A stretch of DNA of 64,000 nt from Phycisphaeraceae bacterium (GCA_019636515.1 JAHBXI010000003.1:577478-641477); one strand, 5' to 3'. Positions 35,506-45,379 are shown, counted from the stretch's first letter. The notes: a model not told the origin generated them from the sequence alone. Translations and numbers: made by a program.

Positions 35506-37011
35506 TCAGCACCCTTCCATGAACGCCCTCGCGAACGCGTCGAAATCGTCCGTGTCCACGAAGCCCGATCGGTCGTAATCGGCCGCCGGATCGCCCTCCT
35601 CGAACGCGGTCACGAAGCGGTCGTAGTCGTCGGTGTCGAGAAACCCGCTCCGGTCCACGTCCGCCGCGCAAAAATTCTCCGCCAGCCACATCACCGCCTC
35701 GTGCCACTCCCGCGCCGTCGGGAGAATGGCCTCCGGAGGGGGGTTGAACCCGGGCCCCCGCAGTTCGGGCGTCCACGACAGCACCGAGCGCGCCCCGTAG
35801 TACCAGTCCAAACTCCCACCGCTGATCGGGTACAGCGTCTGGTAGCACGGACCCGCCAGGTACGGCACGCCGCCCGAATCCAGGATCGCATCTCGCATCC
35901 CCACCGCCAGGCGTTGCAGCGCCCCGACCCCAGGCGTCGGCAACGCCGAGTACCCCCACGGGTACAGGATGTACTGGCCGTAACTGTGAACGTCAAGGTG
36001 CATGACCACGCCCGGGTTGGCCAACGTCCAGTCTCGCATCGCCGCGTTCTCAGGCTCGGAGAAAGCCGCCGTCCCGCGGTACGTCTCGCTCGACCCGTTG
36101 CCCGAGGACCCGTTGCTCAGCCCCCACGCGAATCCCCAGTTGCGGTTGTTGTCCACGCCGAACGTGCCCCCCGCGTTGGGGCGGCGGTTCTTGCGCCAGA
36201 AACGGTTGGTGGTCCACGTGAACGCGTACCCGTCGGGATTCACGACCGGGATGATGACGACCTCGTACCGGTCGAGGATGCCCGTCGTTCTCGCATCGGT
36301 CCCGTACAACGTCACCAGTTGCTCGGCCAGGTACGAGGTGGCCATCACCGTGATCCACTCCCGGGCGTGCTGGACGCTGTTGATCAGGACGATCGGCCGA
36401 AGCCCCACCCCCGGGGACAACGGCCCGCTCAGCCGCAGCGCGTAGATCTCCCGGTTCTCAAGCGAGTGCCCGACCGTCTCCAGCCGGGCGATTTCGGGCC
36501 GGGCCGCCGCCAGTTGCTCCAGAAACGCCCGCACCTGCTCGGCGGTCTTGTAGTCCTCGAACCATCCACGGCCCGCCACCCCTCCCGAGAGCCGCATGGC
36601 CTCCGCGTCGATCACCGCCTGGAGATCGGGAATGAGGATTTCGTGCGCCATCCCCGACGCCCGGATCGCTTCAAGCCCCGCCGCCCCCACCCGGTAGTCC
36701 AGCGTCCCCCACCCCATCCCATCCGCCGGGCCGGGAGAGTGCGACCAGCAGTCCGGAGAGACCTGGTTCACAAGGAACAGGTCTCGAGAGTCGCGGATGG
36801 TCACGCGTACGACCATTTCCCCGTCGTACCGAACCCGGTCGGGAGAATCGAGCGCGGCGAGCGGCTGCCCCGCGGCACACGTCCATGCCCCGATCACCGC
36901 CGCCCAGGCCCGGATCCGGGGGACCGCGGGCGTCCCGCGGCGCATGGACCTTGCCCCGGCGGAGGGGACCCATTCGGACGGACATAATCCCCCGTGGCTG
37001 GATTGACTCAT
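35506..37011 (-). CDS. Secreted zinc carboxypeptidase (M14) with GC-type dockerin
   Basis: A 501-residue exported M14-family carboxypeptidase, which releases C-terminal amino acids from peptides. The zinc site is HAREW plus DVHSYGQYI; the NPDGYAFTWTTNRFWRKNRR stretch is the substrate-binding region with Arg, and SWTPELRGPGFNPP carries the general base Glu. The N-terminal part resembles a propeptide. The C terminus is a paired EF-hand (DVDRSGFLDTDDYD, YDRSGFVDTDDFD) ending AFMEGC. It is convergent with the metzincin gene, so two dockerin proteases lie tail to tail. GGAGG precedes the ATG at 37011; the signal peptide core (AWAAVIGAWTCAAG) lies after a long polar start, so a shorter start at 36945 is possible. 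Confidence 0.87.
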   Translation of the reverse strand: MSQSSHGGLCPSEWVPSAGARSMRRGTPAVPRIRAWAAVIGAWTCAAGQPLAALDSPDRVRYDGEMVVRVTIRDSRDLFLVNQVSPDCWSHSPGPADGMGWGTLDYRVGAAGLEAIRASGMAHEILIPDLQAVIDAEAMRLSGGVAGRGWFEDYKTAEQVRAFLEQLAAARPEIARLETVGHSLENREIYALRLSGPLSPGVGLRPIVLINSVQHAREWITVMATSYLAEQLVTLYGTDARTTGILDRYEVVIIPVVNPDGYAFTWTTNRFWRKNRRPNAGGTFGVDNNRNWGFAWGLSNGSSGNGSSETYRGTAAFSEPENAAMRDWTLANPGVVMHLDVHSYGQYILYPWGYSALPTPGVGALQRLAVGMRDAILDSGGVPYLAGPCYQTLYPISGGSLDWYYGARSVLSWTPELRGPGFNPPPEAILPTAREWHEAVMWLAENFCAADVDRSGFLDTDDYDRFVTAFEEGDPAADYDRSGFVDTDDFDAFARAFMEGC

Positions 37012-37222
37012 CGCCGACCTCCATGCGTGGTTTCACCGAGCCTACCACGGCCGGCGCCTGGTCAACAGGAAAAACCACCCCGATCACGCGCCGGCACGCC
37101 CTGGCCCGCATCGCGACGCCCAGGCCGCCGCCGTGGCCGACGCCGCGGACCACCTACTATTTTGGGTCGGACGCCCGCGCGGCGAACCCCGCCGCCGGAC
37201 GCCCGTGAAACGGCGAAAAACC

Positions 37223-39136
37223 ATGCGAATGAGCGCGGTGTATTCGAGGTTCATCCCGTGGCTGCTGATGGTCTTCAGCACCACCGTCGTGTGCGGCGTG
37301 GCCGGCGCCGGAAGCGACCAGTCCGCCGCGCGCGCGTCCAGCGTTGTTCCCGCGGGCCGTCAGGCCAACAACGTCGCGGTCATCACCATCGAAGGGCCGA
37401 TCAGCAAGGTGACGGCCAAGAGCGTCGAGCGGCGATTGAAACTGGCCGTCCGCTCCGGGGCCGACGCGGTCGTCTTCGACATCAACACCCCCGGCGGGGA
37501 ACTGGGGGCCGCCCTGGACATCTGCAACACCATCAAGCGGTCACCGATTGTCAACACGGTTGCCTGGATCAACCCCGACGCCTATTCCGCCGGCGCGGTC
37601 ATCGCCCTGGCATGCCGGGAGATCATCACCTCCGACCCCGCCACCATGGGCGACGCCCTGCCCATCGCCATCAGCCCGCTGGGCGTGGTGGCGCTGCCCG
37701 AGCATGAGAGGCAGAAGGCCACCGCCCCTCTGCTGGCCGAGGTCGTCGATTCCGCCCGCCGCCGGGGACACGACGAGTACCTCGTCCAGGGAATCGTCGC
37801 GCTGGGGGTTGAACTCTGGCAGATCGAAGATGTCGCCACCGGCGAACGCCTGTGCATCAACCGCCGGGAGTATGAGGAGATCTTCGGATCCGCCCCGCCA
37901 ACCATGCGGCCGCGCCTCGTGTCGGCGCCCTCCAACCCGGCGGGGCTGTCCGCGCCTTCCCCGGGGTCGTCCGCCGATCCACGCTCCGCCGTTCCCGGGC
38001 CGGTGTCCCCGTTGGCCCCCGATCCACACGCGACGGGCGCGGCTCCCGACGCGCTTCCCGCCGACGATGCTTCCATGCAACCCTCCGCTCCGCCGGATGC
38101 GGGGCTCTCCGCGAGGGGATCCCTGCCCCCGTCGGACATCGATTTCAGGCCCGCGGCCCCCGGCCTGGGGGCGCTGGCGTCCGAAATCACGCTCAGCCAG
38201 GAGCGAAGCAGCACCCGGCCGACGCTCACCTCCGCCGACCGCGGACGCTGGAGGCTGGCCGACTACGTCAGCGACGGCAACGGTCCGTACACCTTCCGCG
38301 CCGATGACCTCCTGCATTTCAGGCTCGCCACCGCCATCGTCCGCACGGACGAGGATCTTCGCCGTCACTTCGGCGCCGCGAACCTGCGGAGACTCGACGA
38401 GAGTTGGTCCGAATCGCTCGTGGTTCTCCTGACCAACAACATCGTCCGGGGCGTGCTGATCGTCGTCTTCCTGATCGGCCTGGCGCTCGAGATGTTTCAT
38501 CCCGGCATGATCCTTCCCGGATCGGTGGCGGGCATCGCGATGGTCCTCCTGGTCACCCCGCCGCTGCTCATCGGCATGGCCAACTGGTGGGAGGTCGCCG
38601 CGATCGCCATCGGCATCGCGCTCCTGGGCGTCGAGATCTTCGTCCTTCCGGGGTTCGGCATCCCCGGGGTGATGGGCATCGTCCTGGTCTTTGTCGGGCT
38701 TATCGGCACCTTCGTCGGCGACGGCGGCGGGCTTTTCCCCGACAGCCCGGGAGGGCGGTCGGGCCTGCTGGGCGGGCTGGTCACGGTCCTGACGTCCTTT
38801 GTCTCCGCCGGGCTGATTCTCTACGTCATCAGCAAGAACATCTCCGCGATCCCCGTGTTCAACAAAATGGTCCTCAAGGCCGGCGCCCAAGCCGACGACT
38901 CCGAGTCGGGCGAATTCGACGCCATGATCCCCGTCGAGGTCCGCGAGGTCGCGGTGGGGGATGAGGGGTCCGCCGTCACCCCGCTCCGCCCCGCCGGGAA
39001 GGCCCAGTTCGGCGACCGCGTCGTGGATGTCACCAGCGCGCTTGGGTATATCGATTCGGGGACCAGGGTCCGCGTGGTCGAGGCCGATCCCTTCAGGATG
39101 GTGGTCGAGCCCGCCGACGGCTCGGCGGCTTCCTAG
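37223..39136 (+). CDS. NfeD family protein with ClpP-class serine protease domain
   Basis: Long NfeD: a signal peptide (RFIPWLLMVFSTTVVCGVAGA), a ClpP-class domain (VAVITIEGPISKVTAKS, DAVVFDINTPGGELGAA, AYSAGAVIALAC with the nucleophile Ser), a Pro/Ser-rich insert (about residues 240-310), four or five membrane helices (GVLIVVFLIGLALEMF, GIAMVLLVTPPLLIGMA, VAAIAIGIALLGVEIFVL) and a C-terminal OB fold (GKAQFGDRVVDVTSALGYIDSGTRVRVVEAD). It is thought to work with flotillin-like proteins in membrane microdomain quality control. The 637 residues include an insert that lengthens the usual ~450. It is first of three co-directional genes ending in floA. Confidence 0.87.
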   Translation: MRMSAVYSRFIPWLLMVFSTTVVCGVAGAGSDQSAARASSVVPAGRQANNVAVITIEGPISKVTAKSVERRLKLAVRSGADAVVFDINTPGGELGAALDICNTIKRSPIVNTVAWINPDAYSAGAVIALACREIITSDPATMGDALPIAISPLGVVALPEHERQKATAPLLAEVVDSARRRGHDEYLVQGIVALGVELWQIEDVATGERLCINRREYEEIFGSAPPTMRPRLVSAPSNPAGLSAPSPGSSADPRSAVPGPVSPLAPDPHATGAAPDALPADDASMQPSAPPDAGLSARGSLPPSDIDFRPAAPGLGALASEITLSQERSSTRPTLTSADRGRWRLADYVSDGNGPYTFRADDLLHFRLATAIVRTDEDLRRHFGAANLRRLDESWSESLVVLLTNNIVRGVLIVVFLIGLALEMFHPGMILPGSVAGIAMVLLVTPPLLIGMANWWEVAAIAIGIALLGVEIFVLPGFGIPGVMGIVLVFVGLIGTFVGDGGGLFPDSPGGRSGLLGGLVTVLTSFVSAGLILYVISKNISAIPVFNKMVLKAGAQADDSESGEFDAMIPVEVREVAVGDEGSAVTPLRPAGKAQFGDRVVDVTSALGYIDSGTRVRVVEADPFRMVVEPADGSAAS

Positions 39137-39181
39137 ACTGAAACCGCTGATCGAACCGTTGAAGGAGGGACCGCAAGGCGC

Positions 39182-39697
39182 ATGGACAACACACTCTTAG
39201 TCTGGGGCGTCTCCCTGCTGGCCGTCGCCGCCCTGCTCCTGGTCATCGAGATCTTTGTCCCCTCCGGAGGGCTGATCGGCACCCTCTCGATCGCCTCCGC
39301 CATCGCGGGAATCATCTGCCTCTGGCGGCACGACACCGTCTGGGGTGCGGCCGGAACCCTGGGGACGATGGTCGCGGGGCCGATCATCTTCTTCCAGGGG
39401 CTTAAAATATGGCGGCACACGCCGCTGGGGCGAAGGATGGTCGGGGAACTTCCCGAGGAAGTCCAGCAGGCGAGAAGGGACGAGGAAGCCCGCCAGGCCA
39501 GGGAACTGCTCGCCCTCGTCGGCGCCGAAGGGGAAGCCATCACCGACCTTCGACCCGTGGGCGTCGTACGCATCAAGGGAAAGCGTTACGACGCGCTCTC
39601 CGAGACCTACCTCATCCCCGCGGGCTCCAGGGTCCGCGTCGTGCTCGCCGAGCCAAACCAGATCAAGGTTCGACAGGCCGACGCCCCGGCGCCCTGA
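39182..39697 (+). CDS. Short NfeD-like membrane protein
   Basis: A 171-residue protein with two or three membrane helices (LLVWGVSLLAVAALLLVIEIF, LSIASAIAGIICLWRH, AAGTLGTMVAGPIIFFQGL) and a C-terminal OB fold (GEAITDLRPVGVVRIKGKRYDALSETYLI cut by short loops, ending VRVVLAEPNQIKVRQ). It lacks the protease domain. It lies 45 bases after the long nfeD and 78 bases before floA, the arrangement known from the yqeZ-yqfA cluster of Bacillus. It probably stabilises the FloA assembly. Confidence 0.82.
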   Translation: MDNTLLVWGVSLLAVAALLLVIEIFVPSGGLIGTLSIASAIAGIICLWRHDTVWGAAGTLGTMVAGPIIFFQGLKIWRHTPLGRRMVGELPEEVQQARRDEEARQARELLALVGAEGEAITDLRPVGVVRIKGKRYDALSETYLIPAGSRVRVVLAEPNQIKVRQADAPAP

Positions 39698-39775
39698 TCG
39701 AACGCCCCGACCCCGCCGAACACGTATACTCCCGCGCACGCGGACGCCACGACGCGCCCGCCGAGGGAAACCGCC

Positions 39776-40777
39776 ATGGACAAAGTCATCATCGCCTTGA
39801 TCATCGTCGCGATCCTTGTCGGCCTGGTTGTCTTCTTCGCCGTCTTCCAGTTCCTCAACCTCTGGATCCAGGCCTACTTCTCCAATGCCAGCGTCGGTCT
39901 CTTCGAGATCATCGCCATGCGCCTGCGCAAGGTCGATGTCCGCCAGGTTGTCTTCGGACGCATCCGCGCCGTCCAGGCGGGGCTCGAAATCTCCACCAAC
40001 CAGATCCAGACCCACTACCTCGCCGGGGGAGACATCCGGAGAGTCATCTCCGCCCTCATCGCCGCCCGCGGCGCCAAGATCAACCTGCCCTGGGGCGTCG
40101 CCACCGCCATCGACCTCGCCGGCCGCGATATCTTCGAGGCCGTCCAGACTTCCGTGAACCCCAGGGTCATCGACTGCCCCAACCCCAACGGCCCGCGCTC
40201 CACGATCGACGCCGTCGCCCAGGACGGCATCCAACTCAAGGCAAAGGCCCGGGTCACCGTACGCACCGCGATCGAACGCCTCGTCGGCGGAGCCACCGAG
40301 GAAACCATCATCGCCCGCGTCGGCGAGGGCATCGTCACCACCATCGGATCGGCCGTCACCCACAAGGCCGTGCTTGAAAACCCCGATAAGATCTCCAAGA
40401 CCGTCATGGCCAAGGGGCTCGACGCCGGCACCGCCTTCGAGATCCTGTCCATCGACATCGCCGACATTGACGTCGGCGACAACATCGGCGCCAAACTCCA
40501 GGCCGACCAGGCCAACGCCGACAAGCAACGCGCCCAGGCCGAGGCCGAGAAACGCCGCGCCCTGGCCGTCGCCCTCGAACAGGAAAACAAGGCCAAGATC
40601 GAGGAAAACAAGGCCAAACTCGTCCTGGCCGAGGCCGAGGTTCCCCTCGCCATCGCCGAGGCCTTCAAAAAGGGAAACCTGGGAATCATGGACTACAACC
40701 GCCTGCGCAACATCCAGGCCGACACCGCGATGCGGTCCACCATCGCCGGCGACTCGGGCGGGCGCCTCAACGGCTGA
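39776..40777 (+). CDS. floA: Flotillin-like protein FloA
   Basis: A 333-residue membrane-microdomain scaffold protein. An N-terminal hairpin helix ([21 protein letters not shown]) is followed by the SPFH-like domain ([40 protein letters not shown]) and a helical part with [20 protein letters not shown] and [16 protein letters not shown]. The order and length match FloA (formerly UPF0365). It organises membrane proteins into functional domains. It is the last gene of the nfeD-nfeD-floA operon; the next gene is convergent. Confidence 0.93.
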   Translation: MDKVIIALIIVAILVGLVVFFAVFQFLNLWIQAYFSNASVGLFEIIAMRLRKVDVRQVVFGRIRAVQAGLEISTNQIQTHYLAGGDIRRVISALIAARGAKINLPWGVATAIDLAGRDIFEAVQTSVNPRVIDCPNPNGPRSTIDAVAQDGIQLKAKARVTVRTAIERLVGGATEETIIARVGEGIVTTIGSAVTHKAVLENPDKISKTVMAKGLDAGTAFEILSIDIADIDVGDNIGAKLQADQANADKQRAQAEAEKRRALAVALEQENKAKIEENKAKLVLAEAEVPLAIAEAFKKGNLGIMDYNRLRNIQADTAMRSTIAGDSGGRLNG

Positions 40778-40851
40778 CCTCCCACGGTCGCTTCCCCTCC
40801 GGGATCACTTCGCCCGCTTTCAAGCCGCCGTCGAGCCCGGTCCACCGGCGG

Positions 40852-43059
40852 TCATTGGTCCGCTTCACGAACCTGTTCTCCGGGGCCGCCCCGCCCCGGT
40901 GGCCGGTACGTCATCCCCAACTGGTCGAACAGGAACGCGTAGATATCGACATTCTGCTCGATCCGTTCGTTCATGGAACTCCCGATCCCGTGGCCCGCGT
41001 TGGCGCTGGTCCGCAGCAGGAAAAGCCCCTCCGGATCAGCCGCTTGCAGCCGCGCGGTCATCTTCCGGGAATGCATCGGGTCCACGCGAGGGTCGTTCTG
41101 CCCGGTGGTCATCAGCACCGCCGGGTAACGCTCCCCGTCGCGCACGCGATGAAACGGGGAGTACGCGTTGATCGCCTTGAACTGGGCCTCGTCCGTCACC
41201 GTCCCGAACTCCGTGATGTTGAACGCCCCGTTGGGAGAGAGTTCCACGCGGATCATGTCGTAGATCCCCACCATCGACACCACCGCCTTGCACAGCCGCG
41301 GAGCCTGGGTCAGCGTCGCCCCCATGAGCAGCCCCCCGTTCGATCCGCCCATGATCGCCAGGAGATCGGCGGTCGTGTGGCCCCTTTCAATCAGGTGCCG
41401 GGCCGCCGCCTGGAAGTCGTCAAAGACGTTCTGCTTGCTGGTCAGGTTGCCGCCGCGGTGCCATTCACGGCCGTACTCCCCGCCGCCGCGGATGTTGGCG
41501 ATCGCGAAAACGCCCCCCTGCTCCACGAAGATCGCCCGGCGGGGCGAGTACGCCGGCGTCAGGCTTATCCCGTACCCACCGTACCCCCACAGCACCGTCG
41601 GCGTCGGGCCGGAGACCCCGCGCCGGCGGATGATGTTCACCGGCACTCTCGTCCCGTCCTTGCTGGTCGCGTACTCACGCACGACCTCGCAATTGGAAAA
41701 ATCCGCGGGGGACGTCTGGAACAGCGGTGTACGGGTCAGCGTCCCGTTCATCCGGGACGGGTTGTACTCGTACCACGCCGCGGGCGTGATGAACGTCTCC
41801 ACCGACAGCAGCACCCGATCGTCGCCCGCCGCCACGACCTCCCCGACCGACGACACCGCCGGCAGCGGGGCCACCCCGCGAGGCGTCCCATCCGTGCCGA
41901 AGACCTTCAGCACGTGCGGGCCACCGTCGAGGTACAGCACCAGGAGTCCCGCCGGTGTCTCCCAGACCCCCTCGTTCGAGAAGAAATCCGTGGCGATCGA
42001 ACCGGACCACTCCGGGATGATCTCCGCCGCGTCCCGCCACGTGTACAGCGCGCTCTCCCGCGAGAGGTCCAGCCGGAGCACCCGCCCGCGCGGCGAGCCC
42101 TGGCGCGATACCAGGTACAGACAACCATTCCCGAAATTCGCTTCCACCACCTCGTCCTCGAACGAATCGAGTTTCGACCAGGCCCCCGCCGGGTTGCGCA
42201 GGTGGTGCTCGAACTCCCCCCCATCCCCGTTCTGCACGCTGACCAGAAGCCAGCGACCGGACGGGTCCGCCTCGATCACGATCTCCGCGATCCGCACGAA
42301 GTCCTTGCCGATCACGTACTCGTCCTGATCCGTGGGCATCCCCAGCGAGTGGAAGTACACCTGCACGTAAAAATCCATGTCGGATTCGGGTCGCTCCCCT
42401 TCCCGCGGGTAGCGCGTGTAGTAGAACCCCCGATCGTCGTGCGCCCACGCCAGCGAGCCGCCCGCCGTCCCGCCGTGCGCCCGGGGGATCACGTCGTGGC
42501 CGCCCCGTTCACGTCCCGTCGCCGTTTCGTACACACGCACCGTTCCCGACTCGGTTCCACCCTCCGACATCGAGACCGCGACCAGTTTCCCGTCGTGCGA
42601 AGGCACGTACCAGTCGATCGTCGTCGATCCCGATGGGTCGATCGTGTTGGGATCCACCACGATCCGCGTGGTGCCCGGATCCCGCACCGACGCGAGCCAC
42701 ACCAGCATCGCCTGCTGACGCGGAGGGTCGTTCTTCATCGCCAGCAGGCCCCCGGGCACGGGGTGCAGGTGGTGGTACCTCGCCGACGCGCCTCCCTCCA
42801 GCGTCGTCAGACGCTCCCGGATCGCCGCCACGTTCGGCAGCCCGTCGAGCACCGACCGCGCGTACGCGTTTTGCTCGTCGCTCCACGCCTGAACGCCCGC
42901 GTCCGACCAGTCCTCCAGCCAGCGGTAGTCGTCCCGAACCTCCACCCCGTGCATGACATCCACCGTCGGGGTCTTCTTTGTGACGGGCGGGGCCGAGAAC
43001 GCCAACGAAACCATCACGGTCGCGGACAGAACCACGGCGAGCAGCACGGTCGGCTTCAT
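40852..43059 (-). CDS. Secreted prolyl oligopeptidase (S9A)
   Basis: A 735-residue exported serine peptidase that cuts short peptides after proline. A signal peptide (MKPTVLLAVVLSATVMVSLAFS) precedes the N-terminal strand (VMHGVEVRDDYRWLED), a seven-bladed propeller (about 70-440) and an alpha/beta-hydrolase. The catalytic Ser is in GGSNGGLL, followed by TTGQNDPRVDP (Asp) and NAGHGIGSS (His). WGYGGYGISLTP and IRGGGEYGREWHRGGN are the conserved oxyanion and substrate loops. The frame is open 80 codons upstream, but the signal peptide and TGGAG before 43059 set the start. It is convergent with floA. Confidence 0.92.
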   Translation of the reverse strand: MKPTVLLAVVLSATVMVSLAFSAPPVTKKTPTVDVMHGVEVRDDYRWLEDWSDAGVQAWSDEQNAYARSVLDGLPNVAAIRERLTTLEGGASARYHHLHPVPGGLLAMKNDPPRQQAMLVWLASVRDPGTTRIVVDPNTIDPSGSTTIDWYVPSHDGKLVAVSMSEGGTESGTVRVYETATGRERGGHDVIPRAHGGTAGGSLAWAHDDRGFYYTRYPREGERPESDMDFYVQVYFHSLGMPTDQDEYVIGKDFVRIAEIVIEADPSGRWLLVSVQNGDGGEFEHHLRNPAGAWSKLDSFEDEVVEANFGNGCLYLVSRQGSPRGRVLRLDLSRESALYTWRDAAEIIPEWSGSIATDFFSNEGVWETPAGLLVLYLDGGPHVLKVFGTDGTPRGVAPLPAVSSVGEVVAAGDDRVLLSVETFITPAAWYEYNPSRMNGTLTRTPLFQTSPADFSNCEVVREYATSKDGTRVPVNIIRRRGVSGPTPTVLWGYGGYGISLTPAYSPRRAIFVEQGGVFAIANIRGGGEYGREWHRGGNLTSKQNVFDDFQAAARHLIERGHTTADLLAIMGGSNGGLLMGATLTQAPRLCKAVVSMVGIYDMIRVELSPNGAFNITEFGTVTDEAQFKAINAYSPFHRVRDGERYPAVLMTTGQNDPRVDPMHSRKMTARLQAADPEGLFLLRTSANAGHGIGSSMNERIEQNVDIYAFLFDQLGMTYRPPGRGGPGEQVREADQ

Positions 43060-43474
43060 GGTCAACTCCAAAGGCCACGGGGGTGGCGTCCAGGGCCCGC
43101 CGGACGGGCGAGCCGGGCACGACCAGCGTATCGGATGTCGGCCATGCCGTGCAAAAAGGCCACGGTTCTCCCGGGCACGCGGGTGCTTCACCGAGGGAAT
43201 CGGCGAGGGGGCTTTGAAGCCCCGGCGGGAGCGTTTCCCCCCTTTCACCCCTCCCCTCTCGGCCACTGCCCCTGCTTCAAAATGCAAAAAAGGCGACACG
43301 CGCAGCCGCTTGAACCGCGCGTGTCACGTCCCTTCACGGAGGCCGCCGGGTGTCTCCGACGCCTGGGTCGGAGGGTGCGTTGGCGCGGCCTCCCAAGGGG
43401 GGATGTTCATCGAAATCGCCGGAACCGGACCTCCGGATCACGCTCATTTCGGGCCAGTGCCCGCGGACGGTCGA
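43060..43474. other. Intergenic region with minus-strand terminator
   Basis: About 415 bases between the prolyl oligopeptidase start and the small coiled-coil gene end, both on the minus strand. A terminator lies at 43284-43326. No gene was recognised. Confidence 0.5.
43284..43326 (-). terminator. Intrinsic terminator for the small coiled-coil gene
   Basis: On the minus strand GACACGCGC and GCGCGTGTC form a 9-bp stem followed by CCTTTTTTG. Confidence 0.8.
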
Positions 43475-43768
43475 TCACTCCGCGTCGTCGGGGTTCTGGT
43501 CGTTGGCCGGGCGTCCCTGCTTTTCGAGCAGTTTCCGCAGGTACTGGTTCTCCCGGCGGGTCGCCTCCAGGTCGAAGACCAGGTACTTGATGCTCAGACG
43601 CAGGTAGTCCAGGGACTCCTGGAGATCCGAGATGGTCTTCTTCACCTTGTCATGCCGGGCCGCGGTTTCGCAAGCCAGTTTCTCGAGCGGACCTCGCTCC
43701 CCTTCCGGGAGTTTCTGGATCTGGTTGATGAGGTCGCCCAGACGCGACTGGAACTCCTGCTCGTTCAT
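43475..43768 (-). CDS. Small coiled-coil protein of unknown function
   Basis: A 97-residue, highly charged helical protein (MNEQEFQSRLGDLINQIQKL, LEKLACETAARHDKVKKTIS, YLRLSIKYLVFDLEATRREN). Heptad-like spacing over residues 35-85 suggests a dimeric coiled coil. The open frame extends 100 codons upstream, but GAGGGA lies eight bases before this ATG and the upstream sequence is not protein-like. Similar short proteins occur in planctomycetes without a known role. A clear terminator follows, so it is probably monocistronic. Confidence 0.75.
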   Translation of the reverse strand: MNEQEFQSRLGDLINQIQKLPEGERGPLEKLACETAARHDKVKKTISDLQESLDYLRLSIKYLVFDLEATRRENQYLRKLLEKQGRPANDQNPDDAE

Positions 43769-44064
43769 GGCGTATCCCTCTCTTGATATATGTCCGGCGG
43801 TCAGGCTCGCTCCGCGAATGGTCCAGGCCGCTCCCGCGGCGCTCGGGCTTGCCGGCGGCAAGCCCAAACCGTCCGGTCCATCGGGCGGTCGCCGGAACAT
43901 GAAACAACCCGCACGCCCGGCGGGCCTGAACCGCCCGACTCCCATGCCACGTCGCGCAAGTCCAATAAAAATGAGGCCCGCACGCCGCCAAGCCGCATGA
44001 GGCGAGGTGACGGTCGGGCCCGGTCCCGGGGCCGCCGGTCGTCGGCGCGGGATGTTGCCTGGAA
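43769..44064. other. Intergenic region with a strong hairpin
   Basis: About 296 bases. A perfect 9-bp stem GGGCTTGCC/GGCAAGCCC with a 3-base loop lies at 43845-43865 but lacks a T-run on either strand. Nothing else was recognised. Confidence 0.4.
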
Positions 44065-44673
44065 TCAACGCCCGTCGTCGGCCCGACGCATCGCGTGCTT
44101 CGCCGAAGGACCCGCCGCCGCCAGAGTTTGCGGGATCAAACCGGGCTCCGCTCGGCGGATCTCCTTGAGCAGTTTGCGAAGGTGCTGGTCCACGTTCGCC
44201 ACGAACCGATGGTGGATCTGCTCGAGTTCGTGTCGGCTGTATCGCGACAGGGGATCCTTCATCCCCGTCTGGCTCGCCGCCCAGTCGAGCAACCCGGCGG
44301 GTGATTCCCCGTACCGGTACAGGCCCAACGTCGCGCTGAGCCGCTTGCGCAGCGACGCGAACGGGTCCGTCGCGGATTCGGGCACCCGCGTCAAAGCCTC
44401 ACGGATGGCGGACTCGTCGTGCGCCGCGAGCATCGGGTCCTGGGAGACGTGCTCCGGGGCCGTGAAGAAATCGTCGGCCGACCGTATGTCGGCAAAAGCC
44501 GTCGAAAGCGTCTTGCTCCCCGCGCGATCGAACCGAACCGTCAATCGCTGGCACGGGTTCCCGTCCTGCAGCGTTCCATCGGCCTCGATCACGCTCCCGA
44601 CACCCCATTCGGGCTTGCCGGCGTGGCGGATCTTGTCGCCCGGCTTCCATTCACGGATCATCATGTGCTTCAT
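44065..44673 (-). CDS. DUF3553-like protein
   Basis: A 202-residue cytoplasmic protein. The N-terminal ~65 residues (REWKPGDKIRHAGKPEWGVG, SVIEADGTLQD, LTVRFDRAGSKTL) match the DUF3553 barrel, also found at the C terminus of UvrD-type helicases, where it may contact RNA polymerase or nucleic acid. The rest is helical (DPFASLRKRLSATLGLYRYG, YSRHELEQIHHRFVANVDQH). It could be a transcription or repair accessory factor. The start is uncertain: ATGs at 44673 and 44664/44661 are all possible and none has a strong ribosome site. Confidence 0.65.
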   Translation of the reverse strand: MKHMMIREWKPGDKIRHAGKPEWGVGSVIEADGTLQDGNPCQRLTVRFDRAGSKTLSTAFADIRSADDFFTAPEHVSQDPMLAAHDESAIREALTRVPESATDPFASLRKRLSATLGLYRYGESPAGLLDWAASQTGMKDPLSRYSRHELEQIHHRFVANVDQHLRKLLKEIRRAEPGLIPQTLAAAGPSAKHAMRRADDGR

Positions 44674-45130
44674 CCACGATCACACGTCCCGCAGGCAGAC
44701 AGGCCGACACCGGCCCGCGCATGGGATACCCCTTGTCGCTTCCACGCGTCCGCGCCACGCTCCAGGTCCAGAACGAACCGGAACATCGCCTCAACGCCGG
44801 AGGCCCCCCAAGGCCGTCCAAGACATGCCGCCGACAAACGCCCGCATCACGACAACGCCGAACGAAAGATCATGCTTTCGAATGGGGTGGGAGGAGCCGG
44901 TCGTCGATTGGCACGCTCAAGCCTGGATTCCGCGGCCCGAGAACCGGGCCGGTTGCCCTGGTTTCCCGGCGATGCCGGGGGCAACTCGGGGAGCCTATCA
45001 TGTGCCAGAACCGGACGCAAGTGCATCAAGAGAGGATTCGGACCGGAAGTTCGGGCTCGCCTGGCCGTGCGGTGAGGACGACCCGAACCGGCGGCACGCC
45101 CCCGGAGCCGGATACAGGAAACCATGCCCC
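44674..45130. other. Divergent intergenic region upstream of rpoZ
   Basis: About 457 bases. A long frame is open in phase with rpoZ but lacks protein-like features upstream of 45131. It should contain the rpoZ promoter; no convincing -35/-10 pair was seen. Confidence 0.4.
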
Positions 45131-45379
45131 ATGATCGAGGCTCTCAAGAGTGACCACATCGTCGACAAGGTCGGTGGGCGTTTCAAGTTGTGTTCGCTCG
45201 TCCAGCGACGACTCCTCCAACTGATGGAAGGAGCCAGGCCGCTGGTCGACCGCAACGGCCGCTCCGATCTCGAAGTCGCCATCGAGGAGATCCTCCAGGA
45301 AAAGATCGCCCTCGACTTTGATCCCTCCACGCTCAAGGTCGGCCCCGGTCTGGCACTGCCCGGCGGGATCGACGACTGA
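45131..45379 (+). CDS. rpoZ: DNA-directed RNA polymerase omega subunit
   Basis: An 82-residue protein matching the omega subunit, which latches onto beta-prime and helps assemble RNA polymerase. The conserved core is VDKVGGRFKLCSLVQRRLLQ, then DLEVAIEEILQEKIALD. The frame is open far upstream, but the ATG at 45131 starts at the family's normal N terminus with AGGAA upstream. It lies directly before coaC, as rpoZ often precedes coaBC in other bacteria, which supports the call. Confidence 0.8.
   Translation: MIEALKSDHIVDKVGGRFKLCSLVQRRLLQLMEGARPLVDRNGRSDLEVAIEEILQEKIALDFDPSTLKVGPGLALPGGIDD

Noticed and set aside
40855..43590. A 911-codon open frame on the + strand
   Set aside because: Antisense to the prolyl oligopeptidase, which has full catalytic motifs; a shadow.
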